Source of the DNA: Paenibacillus rhizophilus
GTDB lineage: Bacteria; Bacillota; Bacilli; Paenibacillales; Paenibacillaceae
DNA: 64,000 nucleotides
Assembly: GCF_003854965.1 (NCBI RefSeq)
Contig: NZ_RQPI01000012.1
Span: 62,001-126,000, forward strand
Direction of reading: 5' to 3'
The notes beneath the pieces were generated by a model that saw only the letters and a list, made by a program, of their open reading frames with translations, did no database searches and was not told where the DNA came from. This document shows positions 23,785 through 32,597 of this stretch, piece after piece (position 1 is the stretch's first letter; the number at the start of each line of letters is the position of its first letter). Both the position numbers and the translations under genes were made by a program.

Positions 23785-24669
23785 TTACTTTCCGGCCAGC
23801 TTGAAACCGTATTTGAGGAACACCTCTCCGGCCTCCTGTGTAAACAGGTATTCGTAGAAGACTTCCGCTTGCTTCGGATGCGCGCTTTCCGCCAGAACAG
23901 CCGCCGGATAATCAATCGGGTCATGCGCGGAAGGGTCGACCTGCATGGCGACTTTCACCTTCGGTTCCCCGGCCGCGTCGCTGCCATACACCAGGCCCGC
24001 TTCCACATTGCCGGACGCCACGTAGGTCAGAACCTGACGGACATCCTTGGCAAAGACGATTTTGGGCAGCAGCGTGTCCCAGAGGCCCGCATGTTGCAGA
24101 AATTGCTGCGCGTACATGCCCGCCGGGACCGATTCAGGTTGTCCGACCGCAATCTTCACGAAGCCGGTTCCGGCTAAGTCTTCGGCGGTAACGGCCGCAA
24201 CCGCCGAGTCGGCGGGAACGACCAGCACCAGGTCATTCGTGAGCAGAGTCCTGGTCAGGCCGGGATTCGTCAGCTGCTTGTCCGCAAGGGCGTTCATCTG
24301 TTTGGCACCCGCCGAGATGAACAGGTCTGCGGGAGCGCCCTGCTCGATCTGCTGCTGGAGCGATCCTGAAGACGCAAGATTCAGACGCACGGCGATATCG
24401 GGATGCGCGGCCTGAAACTTCGGAACCAGTTCTTTTAAAGCATCGCCGAGGCTTGCGGCAGCCGATACCAGAAGCTCCGTATGTTCGGCCGCGGAATCTG
24501 TCGGCTCGCCTGGAGATGCAGATGCCGAATCCCAAGAAGCAGCTGCGGGACTTGAGGTTGCGGAAGCGTTGCCCGGCGGCGAATTCCTGGCACAGCCAGC
24601 GATCACCGGCAGACACAGGAACAACAGTAACATATAGACGATCCAACGGGGCTTACACTTGACGGCCAT
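23785..24669 (-). CDS. modA: Molybdate ABC transporter substrate-binding lipoprotein
   Basis: A 294-residue ModA family protein: lipobox IAGC (about C25), an unusually long Ser/Ala/Pro linker to about residue 63, then LLVSAAASLGDALKELVPKFQ, NLASSGSLQQQIEQGAPADLFISAG and VFAKDVRQVLTYVASGNVEAGLVYGSDA, the oxyanion-binding landmarks. No modB or modC gene adjoins it, which is unusual. The xanthine dehydrogenase cluster 25 kb away would need molybdenum cofactor. GGAAGG lies about 10 bases before the ATG. Confidence 0.88.
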   Translation of the reverse strand: MAVKCKPRWIVYMLLLFLCLPVIAGCARNSPPGNASATSSPAAASWDSASASPGEPTDSAAEHTELLVSAAASLGDALKELVPKFQAAHPDIAVRLNLASSGSLQQQIEQGAPADLFISAGAKQMNALADKQLTNPGLTRTLLTNDLVLVVPADSAVAAVTAEDLAGTGFVKIAVGQPESVPAGMYAQQFLQHAGLWDTLLPKIVFAKDVRQVLTYVASGNVEAGLVYGSDAAGEPKVKVAMQVDPSAHDPIDYPAAVLAESAHPKQAEVFYEYLFTQEAGEVFLKYGFKLAGK

Positions 24670-24782
24670 CCTGCTTCATCCTTCCAAGGTCAAAATAACT
24701 TTGGTCAAGTATACAATGAAACGGAAGCTTGCTGGAAGAGTCAAAAAAATGAAAGCTACACTCCTCCCGTTCCTCAACAGAA

Positions 24783-24811
24783 AAAGGGAAGGCCGCTATT
24801 GACCCTCCCTT
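24783..24811 (-). terminator. Terminator of the amino-sugar operon
   Basis: Arms AAAGGGAAGG and CCCTCCCTT with one G-U pair; TTTTTCTG follows in the minus direction, 38 bp past the kinase stop codon. Confidence 0.65.
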
Positions 24812-24848
24812 GCATCTGGCAGTAACGAATGGCCAGATTTTATCTGGT

Positions 24849-25763
24849 TCATAAAGCGGCATTCTCCCTGGCCAGGCTGTAAATGCCGTGTGCGGGATTT
24901 CCCTCGCAAATAGACACAAGCCGGGAAATTCCGGCCGTTTCAAAGAGGGAGCTCAGATTCCGCCGGAGTGTCGAAGCGTTGAATACTCCGCCGGACAAGT
25001 AGACGGGGAGCTCACCGCCGAGCCGCTTGAGAGCCGCAAAGGCCAGCCGGAACAGATGCCCTGCCGCCTCTTCCATTATCCGGCACGCGGCGGGATCTCC
25101 CCGTTCAGCCTGTTCATTGACCGCCGGAACGAGCAGGGCGAGATCCTTGTCGGTAATTTCTCCAGAGTAGAATCCGGCCAGAAGCCCGCTTTCCTCTTTA
25201 AAATCCAGCATTGACGCAACCGGTTGTTCCAAAGCCGTTGAGGCTGAAATGCCGGACCGCGCTTTAAGAACTTCCTTGACGGCTTCCAAGCCGATCCAGT
25301 AGCCGCTGCCCTCGTCTCCCAAATGATGTCCCCAGCCGCCAAGACGCGCCGAGCTTCCCGCCGCATTCTTGCCGTAAGCAACCGTGCCGCCGCCGCTGAT
25401 GACGACGATCCCCGGCTTTCCGTTCGTTACAGCCCTCCAGTTGCCCCAGTAGTCGGGAACCACCAGCAGCCCGGCCATGGAAAAGTTTCGGCCGCTCATC
25501 CCGCGTTCAATCGTCTCTGGAATGATGGACACATCTCCGTGATAGCCGCTAAGGCTGAAGCATACAGAAACCGGTTCGGCCAGCTTCATCCCGTTCAGCT
25601 CTTCGCACAGCCCCGCCGCGATGCGGAAGTAGCTGTCCAGACCGCCCGGCCGGGCATAATGGATAACCGGCTCGGTCTTCCAGTTCCGGATTAACCCGGC
25701 GTTCCCGTCGAACAGATCAATCGAGGTCTTCGTCTGTCCTCCGTCAACGCAGACAATCAGCAT
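24849..25763 (-). CDS. BadF/BadG/BcrA-type sugar kinase (N-acetylhexosamine kinase-like)
   Basis: A 304-residue ASKHA-fold kinase: phosphate-1 motif VCVDGGQTKT (residues 4-13), PGIVVISGGGTVAYG as phosphate-2, GDEGSGYWIGLEAVKEVL typical of N-acetylglucosamine kinases, and adenosine motif VYLSGGVFNAS. ATG 25763 follows GGAAGTGAT; it overlaps the NanE gene end by 20 bp. With NanE it probably phosphorylates N-acetylmannosamine or N-acetylglucosamine at C6. Confidence 0.88.
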   Translation of the reverse strand: MLIVCVDGGQTKTSIDLFDGNAGLIRNWKTEPVIHYARPGGLDSYFRIAAGLCEELNGMKLAEPVSVCFSLSGYHGDVSIIPETIERGMSGRNFSMAGLLVVPDYWGNWRAVTNGKPGIVVISGGGTVAYGKNAAGSSARLGGWGHHLGDEGSGYWIGLEAVKEVLKARSGISASTALEQPVASMLDFKEESGLLAGFYSGEITDKDLALLVPAVNEQAERGDPAACRIMEEAAGHLFRLAFAALKRLGGELPVYLSGGVFNASTLRRNLSSLFETAGISRLVSICEGNPAHGIYSLARENAAL

Positions 25764-26451
25764 CGCGATCACTTCCTGTGCCGTGATTTTGCAATAATCC
25801 CGTATATCCTTTGGTAATGGCTACCGTATCGGTGATCGCCGTTCCGACGACAACGAAGTAAGCGCCGGCTTCAACCGCCGCAAGCGCCTGCTCGGGCGAG
25901 GAGACATGTCCTTCGCAAATCGTCCGTATGCCGGCATCGGCCAGCGCCTTGACCAGCTCGATATCGGGCGTCTGCCGGTCCATGCTGATATCCGTATACC
26001 CCGAAAGCGTGGTCCCCACGTAATCGGCCCCAAGCTCCCATGCCCTCACACCTTCCTCGTATGTGGAAATATCGGCCATGACCGGCGTATTCAGCTCTTC
26101 TTTGATCTCCCGGATCAGTTCTTTCAGCGCTTCCGTGTCCGGTTGATTCTGGAAGGTCGCTTCCAGCGCAACGATATCCGCCCCGGCTTCCACGATGTCC
26201 TTGGCGTGCTCGAACGTCGGCGTAATAAAGAAGCGGTGTCCGTGCTGCAGCACTTTATTAATCCCGATTACGGGAACGTTTACATTCTTCTTGATTTCTC
26301 TGATATGCTCGGGGCTGTCCGCCCGGATGCCCACCGCCCCCCCGAGCTCCGCGCATTTGGCCAGAGCCGCGATGTGAAGCGGGTGATTCAACGGATGGTT
26401 AAAATGCGCCTGGCAGGATACGACGAGTCCGTGCTTCATGCTGTTATCCAC
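25744..26451 (-). CDS. nanE: N-acetylmannosamine-6-phosphate 2-epimerase
   Basis: A TIM-barrel protein of about 235 residues converting ManNAc-6-P to GlcNAc-6-P. GLVVSCQAHFNHPLNHPLHI, GAVGIRADSPEHIREIK, PVIGINK, ADIVALEATFQ, ADISTYEEGVRAWELGADYVGTTLSGY and the phosphate loop YFVVVGTAITDT are diagnostic. The start is unsure: AAGGAG favours GTG 26451, with GTG 26463 and ATG 26439 as alternatives. It lies between RpiR and the kinase. Confidence 0.92.
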   Translation of the reverse strand: MDNSMKHGLVVSCQAHFNHPLNHPLHIAALAKCAELGGAVGIRADSPEHIREIKKNVNVPVIGINKVLQHGHRFFITPTFEHAKDIVEAGADIVALEATFQNQPDTEALKELIREIKEELNTPVMADISTYEEGVRAWELGADYVGTTLSGYTDISMDRQTPDIELVKALADAGIRTICEGHVSSPEQALAAVEAGAYFVVVGTAITDTVAITKGYTGLLQNHGTGSDRDADCLR

Positions 26452-26468
26452 TGATTTTGCCACTCCTT

Positions 26469-27320
26469 CTAGTATAAATTTTTACTGGTGGCCCTTGCCG
26501 TTTTCCGGATCGTTCCCTCAGCGGTCTCGCCAAGCTCCTGCATCACATGCGCAAAAATAATATCCAGAATATAAAGCTGCGGAATCGTTGACGTAAAGGC
26601 GCTGCCTTCCGTCGGCTTCTCCCGTGACGAACTGAGCAGAACGACATCGGCGTATTTGGTGACCGGCGATTTGATGTGGCTCGTGATGCACACGACGCCG
26701 GCATTACCTTCTTCTTTGGCAATTCGGGCAATGTCCACCATATCCACCGTGCTTCCCGACACCGACAGCAATACGGCGACATCGCTCTCCGTCATCAAGG
26801 TCGCCTTAACAGGCCCGAGATGCCCGTCCGTCACTGCTTCAACAGGCAGCCCCGTGCGGATAAACCGGTATTTGGCGATTTCCGCCGTAAATCCCGAGGA
26901 GCCCACGCCGAAGAACACAATCTGCTTGGCGCGGATCAGCATATTTACCGCCTCCCGAATCTGCTCCTCTTTCAGAAGGGCGGTCGTTTCATTAATAATA
27001 TGAAGATTTTTTTGTCTGACCTGTTCGGTAATGCCATCCCCGATGGGATCTTTTTGCTGCTCATGGCCGGAATCCAGTTCCTGGGCAAGGGCCAATTTAA
27101 ACTCCTGGAATCCCTTGTACCCGATATGCCGGCAGAACCGGAGCACCGATGTTTCCCCAACCTCCGCTTTTTCCGCGAGATCGGTTAGAGAATCGAAGAT
27201 AATATTTTTGACTTCGCTGAGAACGACGTCGGCCACTTTCTTCTCGGCCTTGGTCAGCGTCGGATAAATGCTTCGGATAAACGCGATTACATTTCCGGTG
27301 GGTATAATTATTTTTTCCAT
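26469..27320 (-). CDS. RpiR family regulator with SIS domain
   Basis: A 283-residue regulator. The N-terminal helix-turn-helix is LTDLAEKAEVGETSVLRFCRHIGYKGFQEFK (about residues 45-75); the C-terminal SIS domain starts near 125 (IVFFGVGSSGFTAEIAKYRF) and includes LLSVSGSTVDMVDIA. The family senses sugar phosphates, often ManNAc-6-P or GlcNAc-6-P. It sits within the operon (28 bp after a permease gene, 17 bp before nanE), so it is probably the local regulator. Confidence 0.92.
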   Translation of the reverse strand: MEKIIIPTGNVIAFIRSIYPTLTKAEKKVADVVLSEVKNIIFDSLTDLAEKAEVGETSVLRFCRHIGYKGFQEFKLALAQELDSGHEQQKDPIGDGITEQVRQKNLHIINETTALLKEEQIREAVNMLIRAKQIVFFGVGSSGFTAEIAKYRFIRTGLPVEAVTDGHLGPVKATLMTESDVAVLLSVSGSTVDMVDIARIAKEEGNAGVVCITSHIKSPVTKYADVVLLSSSREKPTEGSAFTSTIPQLYILDIIFAHVMQELGETAEGTIRKTARATSKNLY

Positions 27321-27348
27321 CCCGGCAGTTCCTCCTCATTGCACCTGT

Positions 27349-28170
27349 TCAGCCCTTAACCGCACCCATGGACAATCCGCTGACCAGATAACGCTGGGCG
27401 AAAAAGGTGAACAGAAGCGGCGGCAGTATCGATAATACGGTGGCGGCTGAAATATCCCCCCATTTAATTCCCCAGCTCGTAATGAACATCGTCGAACCCA
27501 GGGTAACGGGAGTAGCCTTGTTAAGAGATATAATAACGGCAAATAAATAATCGTTCCATGAAAAAATGAACGCAAGTATGGCCACGGAGGCGATGCCCGG
27601 CGCCATCAGCGGAAGTATAATCTTCCACAGAATCTGGTACACGTTGCACCCGTCAATTTTGGCCGATTCTTCAATCTCATAGGGCAGCTCCTGCAAAAAT
27701 CCTACCATTAAAATCAGGCCAAGCGGAATATTCAGGAAAATATTAATGAGAATCAAACCGGTGACCGTATCCAGCAGTCCCAAATATTGAAACATTAAAT
27801 AGTAGGGAATGGCAAATACAATGGGCGGAAACAGTCTCAGCGCCATGGAAAGGGTCAGAAGCCTTCCGGAACTGAAGCCCAGCCTGATGACGGAATAGGC
27901 AGACGGCAGCGCGATCACGATCACAAAAAGACTGGTGAACACGGACAGCAGGATACTGTTCTTAAAATAGCTTGTAAAATCGTATCCCGCCGCGAACATC
28001 ACATTTCGGTAATGCTCGAGCGTTGGAGCGAACGTAAACTTCGGAGGGAAGGAATTAATGTCCCCCGTCGTTTTCAAGCTGGTCATCAGTGTGTTGAGCA
28101 AAGGGAGCAGCAGGAACACGGCGATTACACTGACGGCGATCGTTGTAAGCCACGGCTTTCTTGCTTTCAT
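27349..28170 (-). CDS. Sugar ABC transporter permease, MalG type
   Basis: A 273-residue six-helix permease with the coupling motif EESAKIDGCNVYQILWKIILP and C-terminus GLSMGAVKG. It pairs with the permease at 28194-29045 (23-bp gap). No ATPase gene is in the operon. Confidence 0.92.
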   Translation of the reverse strand: MKARKPWLTTIAVSVIAVFLLLPLLNTLMTSLKTTGDINSFPPKFTFAPTLEHYRNVMFAAGYDFTSYFKNSILLSVFTSLFVIVIALPSAYSVIRLGFSSGRLLTLSMALRLFPPIVFAIPYYLMFQYLGLLDTVTGLILINIFLNIPLGLILMVGFLQELPYEIEESAKIDGCNVYQILWKIILPLMAPGIASVAILAFIFSWNDYLFAVIISLNKATPVTLGSTMFITSWGIKWGDISAATVLSILPPLLFTFFAQRYLVSGLSMGAVKG

Positions 28171-28193
28171 AAGAGGACGGCCCTCCTTGTGCT

Positions 28194-29045
28194 TTATTTG
28201 GATAATCTCTTCACGAAGAACGGAATGAGCAGCAGCAGGAATACAGCGACAATGACGGAGGCAGACGCTGCCTGCCCGATTTGGCCGGATTTGAACGCCG
28301 CTTCATAGATATAGATGCTCGCCGTCTTCGTGACATTGCCGGGTCCGCCGTTCGTCAGGACATAAATGACGTCGAACGTGCGGAACGCATCGATTCCCCG
28401 TAGAAACGCCGCGATAAAAAAGATCGGAGCAATAACGGGAAGAATGATCTGCAAAACGGTTCTCCAGTATGAAGCACCGTCCACCGAGGCCGCCTCAAAG
28501 AGCCCCGGATCGACACCCTGCAGCCCGGAATAGATGATCAGAAACGTAAACGGGACCCACTGCATTATGTCCAGAACGATCATGAGCGGCACAACGAGAT
28601 CGGGATCGAACAGGTTGATCTGGATGTGCAGCAGGGACAAAAAATAGGTGGCGACGCCGTTGTTCTCATTCAGAATCAGGCGGAACATGATACCCATCAG
28701 CGAAGGCGCGACCATAATCGGCAGCAGCACCATGCTCAGAAGCGGACGCTTCCCGGGAAAGGACCGGTTAAACAGCAGCGCGAGCAAAAATCCGAAAACA
28801 AGCTCAAGAACCGTGGTAATCAGAGCAAACTCAAGGGTAAAGCCGATGGAGTGCCAAAAATCGGCATCCCCCAAAATTTCCAGATAATTGCCGAACCCGG
28901 AAAAAGAGGACATCCCCTGGCCCATGGATACATCGTGTAGGCTTAAGTAAATCGCATATCCTGCCGGGAATACAACCATGACAACCCAGAATAACAGCAG
29001 GGGAAACGACAGGACCCACTTTGCCGCCTTTTCCGAATAGACCAT
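28194..29045 (-). CDS. Sugar ABC transporter permease, MalF type
   Basis: A 283-residue six-helix permease of normal length with coupling motif EAASVDGASYWRTVLQIILP. It follows the binding-protein gene by 63 bp. Confidence 0.92.
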   Translation of the reverse strand: MVYSEKAAKWVLSFPLLLFWVVMVVFPAGYAIYLSLHDVSMGQGMSSFSGFGNYLEILGDADFWHSIGFTLEFALITTVLELVFGFLLALLFNRSFPGKRPLLSMVLLPIMVAPSLMGIMFRLILNENNGVATYFLSLLHIQINLFDPDLVVPLMIVLDIMQWVPFTFLIIYSGLQGVDPGLFEAASVDGASYWRTVLQIILPVIAPIFFIAAFLRGIDAFRTFDVIYVLTNGGPGNVTKTASIYIYEAAFKSGQIGQAASASVIVAVFLLLLIPFFVKRLSK

Positions 29046-29108
29046 TTCAACACCTCTTCTTAAAAAATAGGGTAAGGGGGGAGGAATCCCCCCTTTACCG
29101 GCTGCAGC

Positions 29109-30473
29109 TTACTTGGACAAAGTTTCGGTTACATCGGTCTGCGCTTTTTCAAGCGCTTTTCCGATATCGTCCTTTCCTGCCCAGGCTCCGCTCAAATCTT
29201 CGGCCAGCTTCAGCATGATCGGCTGGGTTTCGGCAATAATCGGTGTGGAATAACCGTATTTATCCACATGCTCAGCGATGAGCGGCAGCACCGGCTTCTT
29301 CTCGCCCAGACCGTTCAGCACTTCCGCAATCGGAGGAATCCCGCCGCCATCGGCATAGATTTGCATGGCGTCCTTCGTCGTCAAATAATTCATCCATTTC
29401 AGTGCGGCTTCCTTGTTCTTGGCGTATTTGTTCAGTCCCACCCCGAGGGCGTGAACATGCGTTTTATGCTCGCCCGGAATCGGCGCGACCGCAATTTTGC
29501 CCGCAATATTCGGAGAACGCGCCGGATCGTTCAGTTCGTCATACGCCGCTCCCCATTGAACGGCAAAGGCCGCGTTGCCCGATTGCAGGGCCGCTTGGGT
29601 TTCGGGGTACTCCGCAACGGTCGAGTTCGGGGACGTCATTTTACCGTTATAAATGGTCGAGTAAATACCCATCGCTTTCTTGGCTGCATCGGAATTGAGC
29701 TGCGGCTTGCCGCTCTCATCAAGCCAGGAACCGCCGCTTGACCAAAGGAAGTCGTCCCATATCATCACATTGAAAATCAGGTTCTTCATTTGCAGCGCGG
29801 TTCCGTATTTCGTCGGGGAATCCGGATTGTACTCCTGGCTGAAGAACGCCGCGGCCGCAATAAAGTCATCCCATGTCCAGTCCTTCGGATCTTTGGGCTC
29901 AAGGGTTTGGCCCAGCACCTTTTGGCTGACTTCGCCATATTTGCTCTTCCAAGCGGAATCGCTCAGCAGTTGATCGATCAAATCCTGGCGGTACAGCAGG
30001 AAATGGTTGCTGACATCCATCGGAATCGCCAGGGTCTCGTTATTCATTCGCAGGGAGTCGACCGAGGATTTCAAATAACCGTCCGTGTTCAGCTTACCGT
30101 CCAGGGCATCCAGACTTGGTGCATGCTGGCCGATAATATAGCTTGCGGTAAAGTACATATCCACTTCATCCGATTTGGAGCTCATCATGGCCGCTTCCTT
30201 CTCGTAAGTTCCATCACGGCTCAGCAGCACCATCTCGACATTCACGCCGTCAGTCTTGCCCTGCCCGCTATTATAAGCGTCCACCACTTTTTGCATGGCG
30301 TCGCTCTCCGGTCCCGGCCAATACACCATGGACACCTTGGACGTTCCCGATTGTTCGCTTCCGCCGGAAGCGCCGCCCGCATCGGTCGAACTGTCCTGAT
30401 TCGAGCCGCAGCCCGCCAAAACGACGGTCAAAGACAACGCCAAAGTAACACAACGAGTTAATAAACCTTTCAT
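29109..30473 (-). CDS. Sugar ABC transporter substrate-binding lipoprotein
   Basis: A 454-residue family 1 solute-binding protein: lipobox VLAGC (C22), Ser/Gly linker, then VSMVYWPGPESDAMQKVVDAYN. KYAKNKEAALKWMNYLTTKDAM is the C-lobe landmark. A purine-rich AAGGGGGG precedes the ATG. First gene of the six-gene operon; cargo probably an N-acetylated amino sugar, inferred from nanE and the kinase. Confidence 0.92.
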   Translation of the reverse strand: MKGLLTRCVTLALSLTVVLAGCGSNQDSSTDAGGASGGSEQSGTSKVSMVYWPGPESDAMQKVVDAYNSGQGKTDGVNVEMVLLSRDGTYEKEAAMMSSKSDEVDMYFTASYIIGQHAPSLDALDGKLNTDGYLKSSVDSLRMNNETLAIPMDVSNHFLLYRQDLIDQLLSDSAWKSKYGEVSQKVLGQTLEPKDPKDWTWDDFIAAAAFFSQEYNPDSPTKYGTALQMKNLIFNVMIWDDFLWSSGGSWLDESGKPQLNSDAAKKAMGIYSTIYNGKMTSPNSTVAEYPETQAALQSGNAAFAVQWGAAYDELNDPARSPNIAGKIAVAPIPGEHKTHVHALGVGLNKYAKNKEAALKWMNYLTTKDAMQIYADGGGIPPIAEVLNGLGEKKPVLPLIAEHVDKYGYSTPIIAETQPIMLKLAEDLSGAWAGKDDIGKALEKAQTDVTETLSK

Positions 30474-30502
30474 CCAAATCCCCCCTTGATAAGCTTGTTC
30501 TT

Positions 30503-30531
30503 ATAATATTCTATCGCAAAATAAAAGTAAA
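30503..30531 (-). promoter_or_regulatory. Promoter of the amino-sugar operon
   Basis: On the minus strand TTTACT (30526-30531), 17-bp spacer, TATTAT (30503-30508), 30 bp upstream of the ribosome site. The remaining gap to 30680 is AT-rich with no supported gene. Confidence 0.5.
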
Positions 30532-30682
30532 CACTTTTTTTATTTATAAAATGGCGGAATACTCTTTTATTTGATTGCATTTCACTCCTTTTGCATGAAA
30601 ATCATATTGTTTTCAACAACAAGAATGTCAGTTATTATCACATAAGAAGCAACTCTGAAGATTTCACAAGCAGCAACAAAAA

Positions 30683-30710
30683 AAGAGGAACGGATCTCTC
30701 CGTCCCTCTT
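30683..30710 (-). terminator. Terminator of the alpha-glucosidase gene
   Basis: Arms AAGAGGAACGG (30683-30693) and CCGTCCCTCTT (30700-30710) with one mismatch; TTTTTTTG follows on the minus strand. An A/T run on the other side makes it potentially bidirectional. Confidence 0.75.
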
Positions 30711-30745
30711 CCCATTTTTTTTCAATGCTTAATTCGCGGCGCGGC

Positions 30746-32425
30746 TTACAAAGTCTTGCCATGAAGCCGGTACACCCTGGCCTCGTACGGCTTCAGGTGG
30801 ATCGTCCGGATGCTGCCGCCCGCAGGGGCCTCATAGTTCGACAGCAGCAGCTCGGTGGAGCTGTAACGAATGCCTTTAGGCAGGTGGAACAGCGCCTCTT
30901 CCGCGAACAGGTTGGTGATGATCAGCAACTGGTCATCCTCAAGCGTTCGGGTATACGCGTATATTTGCTTGTTCTTCGGCAGGATCAGATCATAGATGCC
31001 GTAGACGGCGACCGGGTTGCTTTTGCGTAGATGGATCATCTTCTTGTAATAATGGTAGATTGAATCGGGATTCTCCAGTTCGCTTTCCACATTGATTTCC
31101 TTGTAATTCGGGTTCACCTTCATCCATGGCGTCCCCTCCGTAAATCCCGCCTGCTCCCCGGCATTCCACTGCATCGGCGTTCGGGAGTTATCCCGGCCGT
31201 TGGTCCAGATCACGGGCATCAGATCTTCATGTTCCTTACCTTCTTCTCTTTCCAGCCGGTACCAATTCTTCATATGCACATCGTCATAATCGTCGATCGA
31301 CTGAAATTGCACGTTAGTCATACCGATTTCCTGGCCTTGATAGATGAAGGGAGTGCCCTGCATCAGGAAATACATCGTCGCCAGCGCCTTGGCCGACTGC
31401 ACCCGCAGCGGTCCGTCATCGCCATAAGTGGAGACCGAGCGGGGCTTATCGTGGTTCTCCATGAAAAGGGCGTTCCAGCCGGTGCCTTCGAGCGCTTTCT
31501 GCCACTCGGTAAGCACCTTCTTGAAGGTAATCAGGTCGAACCCGCTCTCCAGGCTTTTATCCCAAAGATGCATATGATTAAATTGGAACACCATGTTGAA
31601 CTTGCCTTTTTCCTTGCTTACCCACTGATCCGCGTCATCCGCCGTGACCCCGCTCGCTTCGCCGACGGTCATGATGTCGTACTTGTCGAACGTTTCCTCT
31701 TTCAATTCCAGCAGAAAATCGTGAATCCCTTCGCGGTTCATATGTCCGGCAAAGGCGCTCACATAGCGCAAGCCTTCCGGGTTCGGCAGGTCGGGAAAAC
31801 CGGCCAGCTTCTTGATATGCGAGATGGCGTCGATACGGAAACCGTCGATGCCTTTATCCAGCCACCAGTTGACCATATCGTACAGATCCTGGCGCACATC
31901 GGGATTCTCCCAGTTGAGATCCGGCTGCCTTTTGGAGAACACATGCATGAAATACTGCTCCGTAATGATGTCATATTCCCAGATGGACCCTCCGAAGATG
32001 CTGTCCCAGTTGTTTGGCTCCGCGCCGTCTTTCGGATCGGCCCATATATAGTAGTTCCGTTTCGGATTGTCTTTGCTGGACCGGGATTCAATGAACCACG
32101 GATGCTCGTCCGAGGTGTGGTTGATGACCAAATCCATGATGAGCTTCATCTCTCTGCGGTGAACCTCTTCCAGCAGCTCGTCGAAATCCTCCATCGTGCC
32201 GAACTCGTCCATAATGTCATGATAATCCGAAATATCGTAACCGTTATCGTCATTGGGCGACTTGTAGACCGGGCAGATCCAGATCACGTCGATCCCTAAG
32301 TTTTTCAGATAATCCAGCTTGCCGATAACTCCCCGCAAATCGCCGACTCCATCTCCGTTGCCGTCCATAAAACTGCGGGGGTATATTTGATAGGCCACCG
32401 CTTCTTTCCACCAGATTCTTTCCAC
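30746..32425 (-). CDS. GH13 alpha-glucosidase / oligo-1,6-glucosidase family
   Basis: A 559-residue GH13 enzyme. Start is GTG 32425, giving MERIWWKEAVAYQIYPRSF as in relatives, with GGAGGAG 9 bases upstream; the frame to 32443 begins inside that site. Conserved regions: DLVINHTSDEHPW, nucleophile Asp in DGFRIDAISHI, acid Glu in TVGEASGV, and MENHDKPRS. The Ala after FRID (rather than Val) is the state associated with alpha-1,4-glucosidases over oligo-1,6-glucosidases, so maltose-type substrates are likelier; this is inference. Cytoplasmic (no signal peptide). Divergent from its lacI-type gene. Confidence 0.9.
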   Translation of the reverse strand: MERIWWKEAVAYQIYPRSFMDGNGDGVGDLRGVIGKLDYLKNLGIDVIWICPVYKSPNDDNGYDISDYHDIMDEFGTMEDFDELLEEVHRREMKLIMDLVINHTSDEHPWFIESRSSKDNPKRNYYIWADPKDGAEPNNWDSIFGGSIWEYDIITEQYFMHVFSKRQPDLNWENPDVRQDLYDMVNWWLDKGIDGFRIDAISHIKKLAGFPDLPNPEGLRYVSAFAGHMNREGIHDFLLELKEETFDKYDIMTVGEASGVTADDADQWVSKEKGKFNMVFQFNHMHLWDKSLESGFDLITFKKVLTEWQKALEGTGWNALFMENHDKPRSVSTYGDDGPLRVQSAKALATMYFLMQGTPFIYQGQEIGMTNVQFQSIDDYDDVHMKNWYRLEREEGKEHEDLMPVIWTNGRDNSRTPMQWNAGEQAGFTEGTPWMKVNPNYKEINVESELENPDSIYHYYKKMIHLRKSNPVAVYGIYDLILPKNKQIYAYTRTLEDDQLLIITNLFAEEALFHLPKGIRYSSTELLLSNYEAPAGGSIRTIHLKPYEARVYRLHGKTL

Positions 32426-32451
32426 TTCCGTCAGCTCCTCCAACCCTCTAT

Positions 32452-32467
32452 AGGAAAAGTTTTTCCT
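32452..32467. promoter_or_regulatory. LacI-family operator 1 (alpha-glucosidase side)
   Basis: Near-perfect palindrome AGGAAAAGTTTTTCCT, just downstream of the -10 box at 32475-32480, so binding would block initiation of the alpha-glucosidase gene. Confidence 0.6.
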
Positions 32468-32474
32468 TATTCGG

Positions 32475-32504
32475 AGTATAAAACAACTCTTTTTTCCTAG
32501 TCAA
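32475..32504 (-). promoter_or_regulatory. Promoter of the alpha-glucosidase gene
   Basis: On the minus strand TTGACT (32499-32504), 18-bp spacer, TATACT (32475-32480). Confidence 0.6.
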
Positions 32505-32547
32505 GTGGAATTGGCAGTTGGATTTCGGCATGATATGATACAAATTA

Positions 32548-32561
32548 GGAAAATATTTTCC
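32548..32561. promoter_or_regulatory. LacI-family operator 2 (regulator side)
   Basis: Perfect palindrome GGAAAATATTTTCC, 37 bp upstream of the regulator start; shares GGAAAA/TTTTCC arms with operator 1. Confidence 0.6.
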
Positions 32562-32597
32562 CGTTCATCTATCTTAATATTCGGAGTTGTGATGCTC

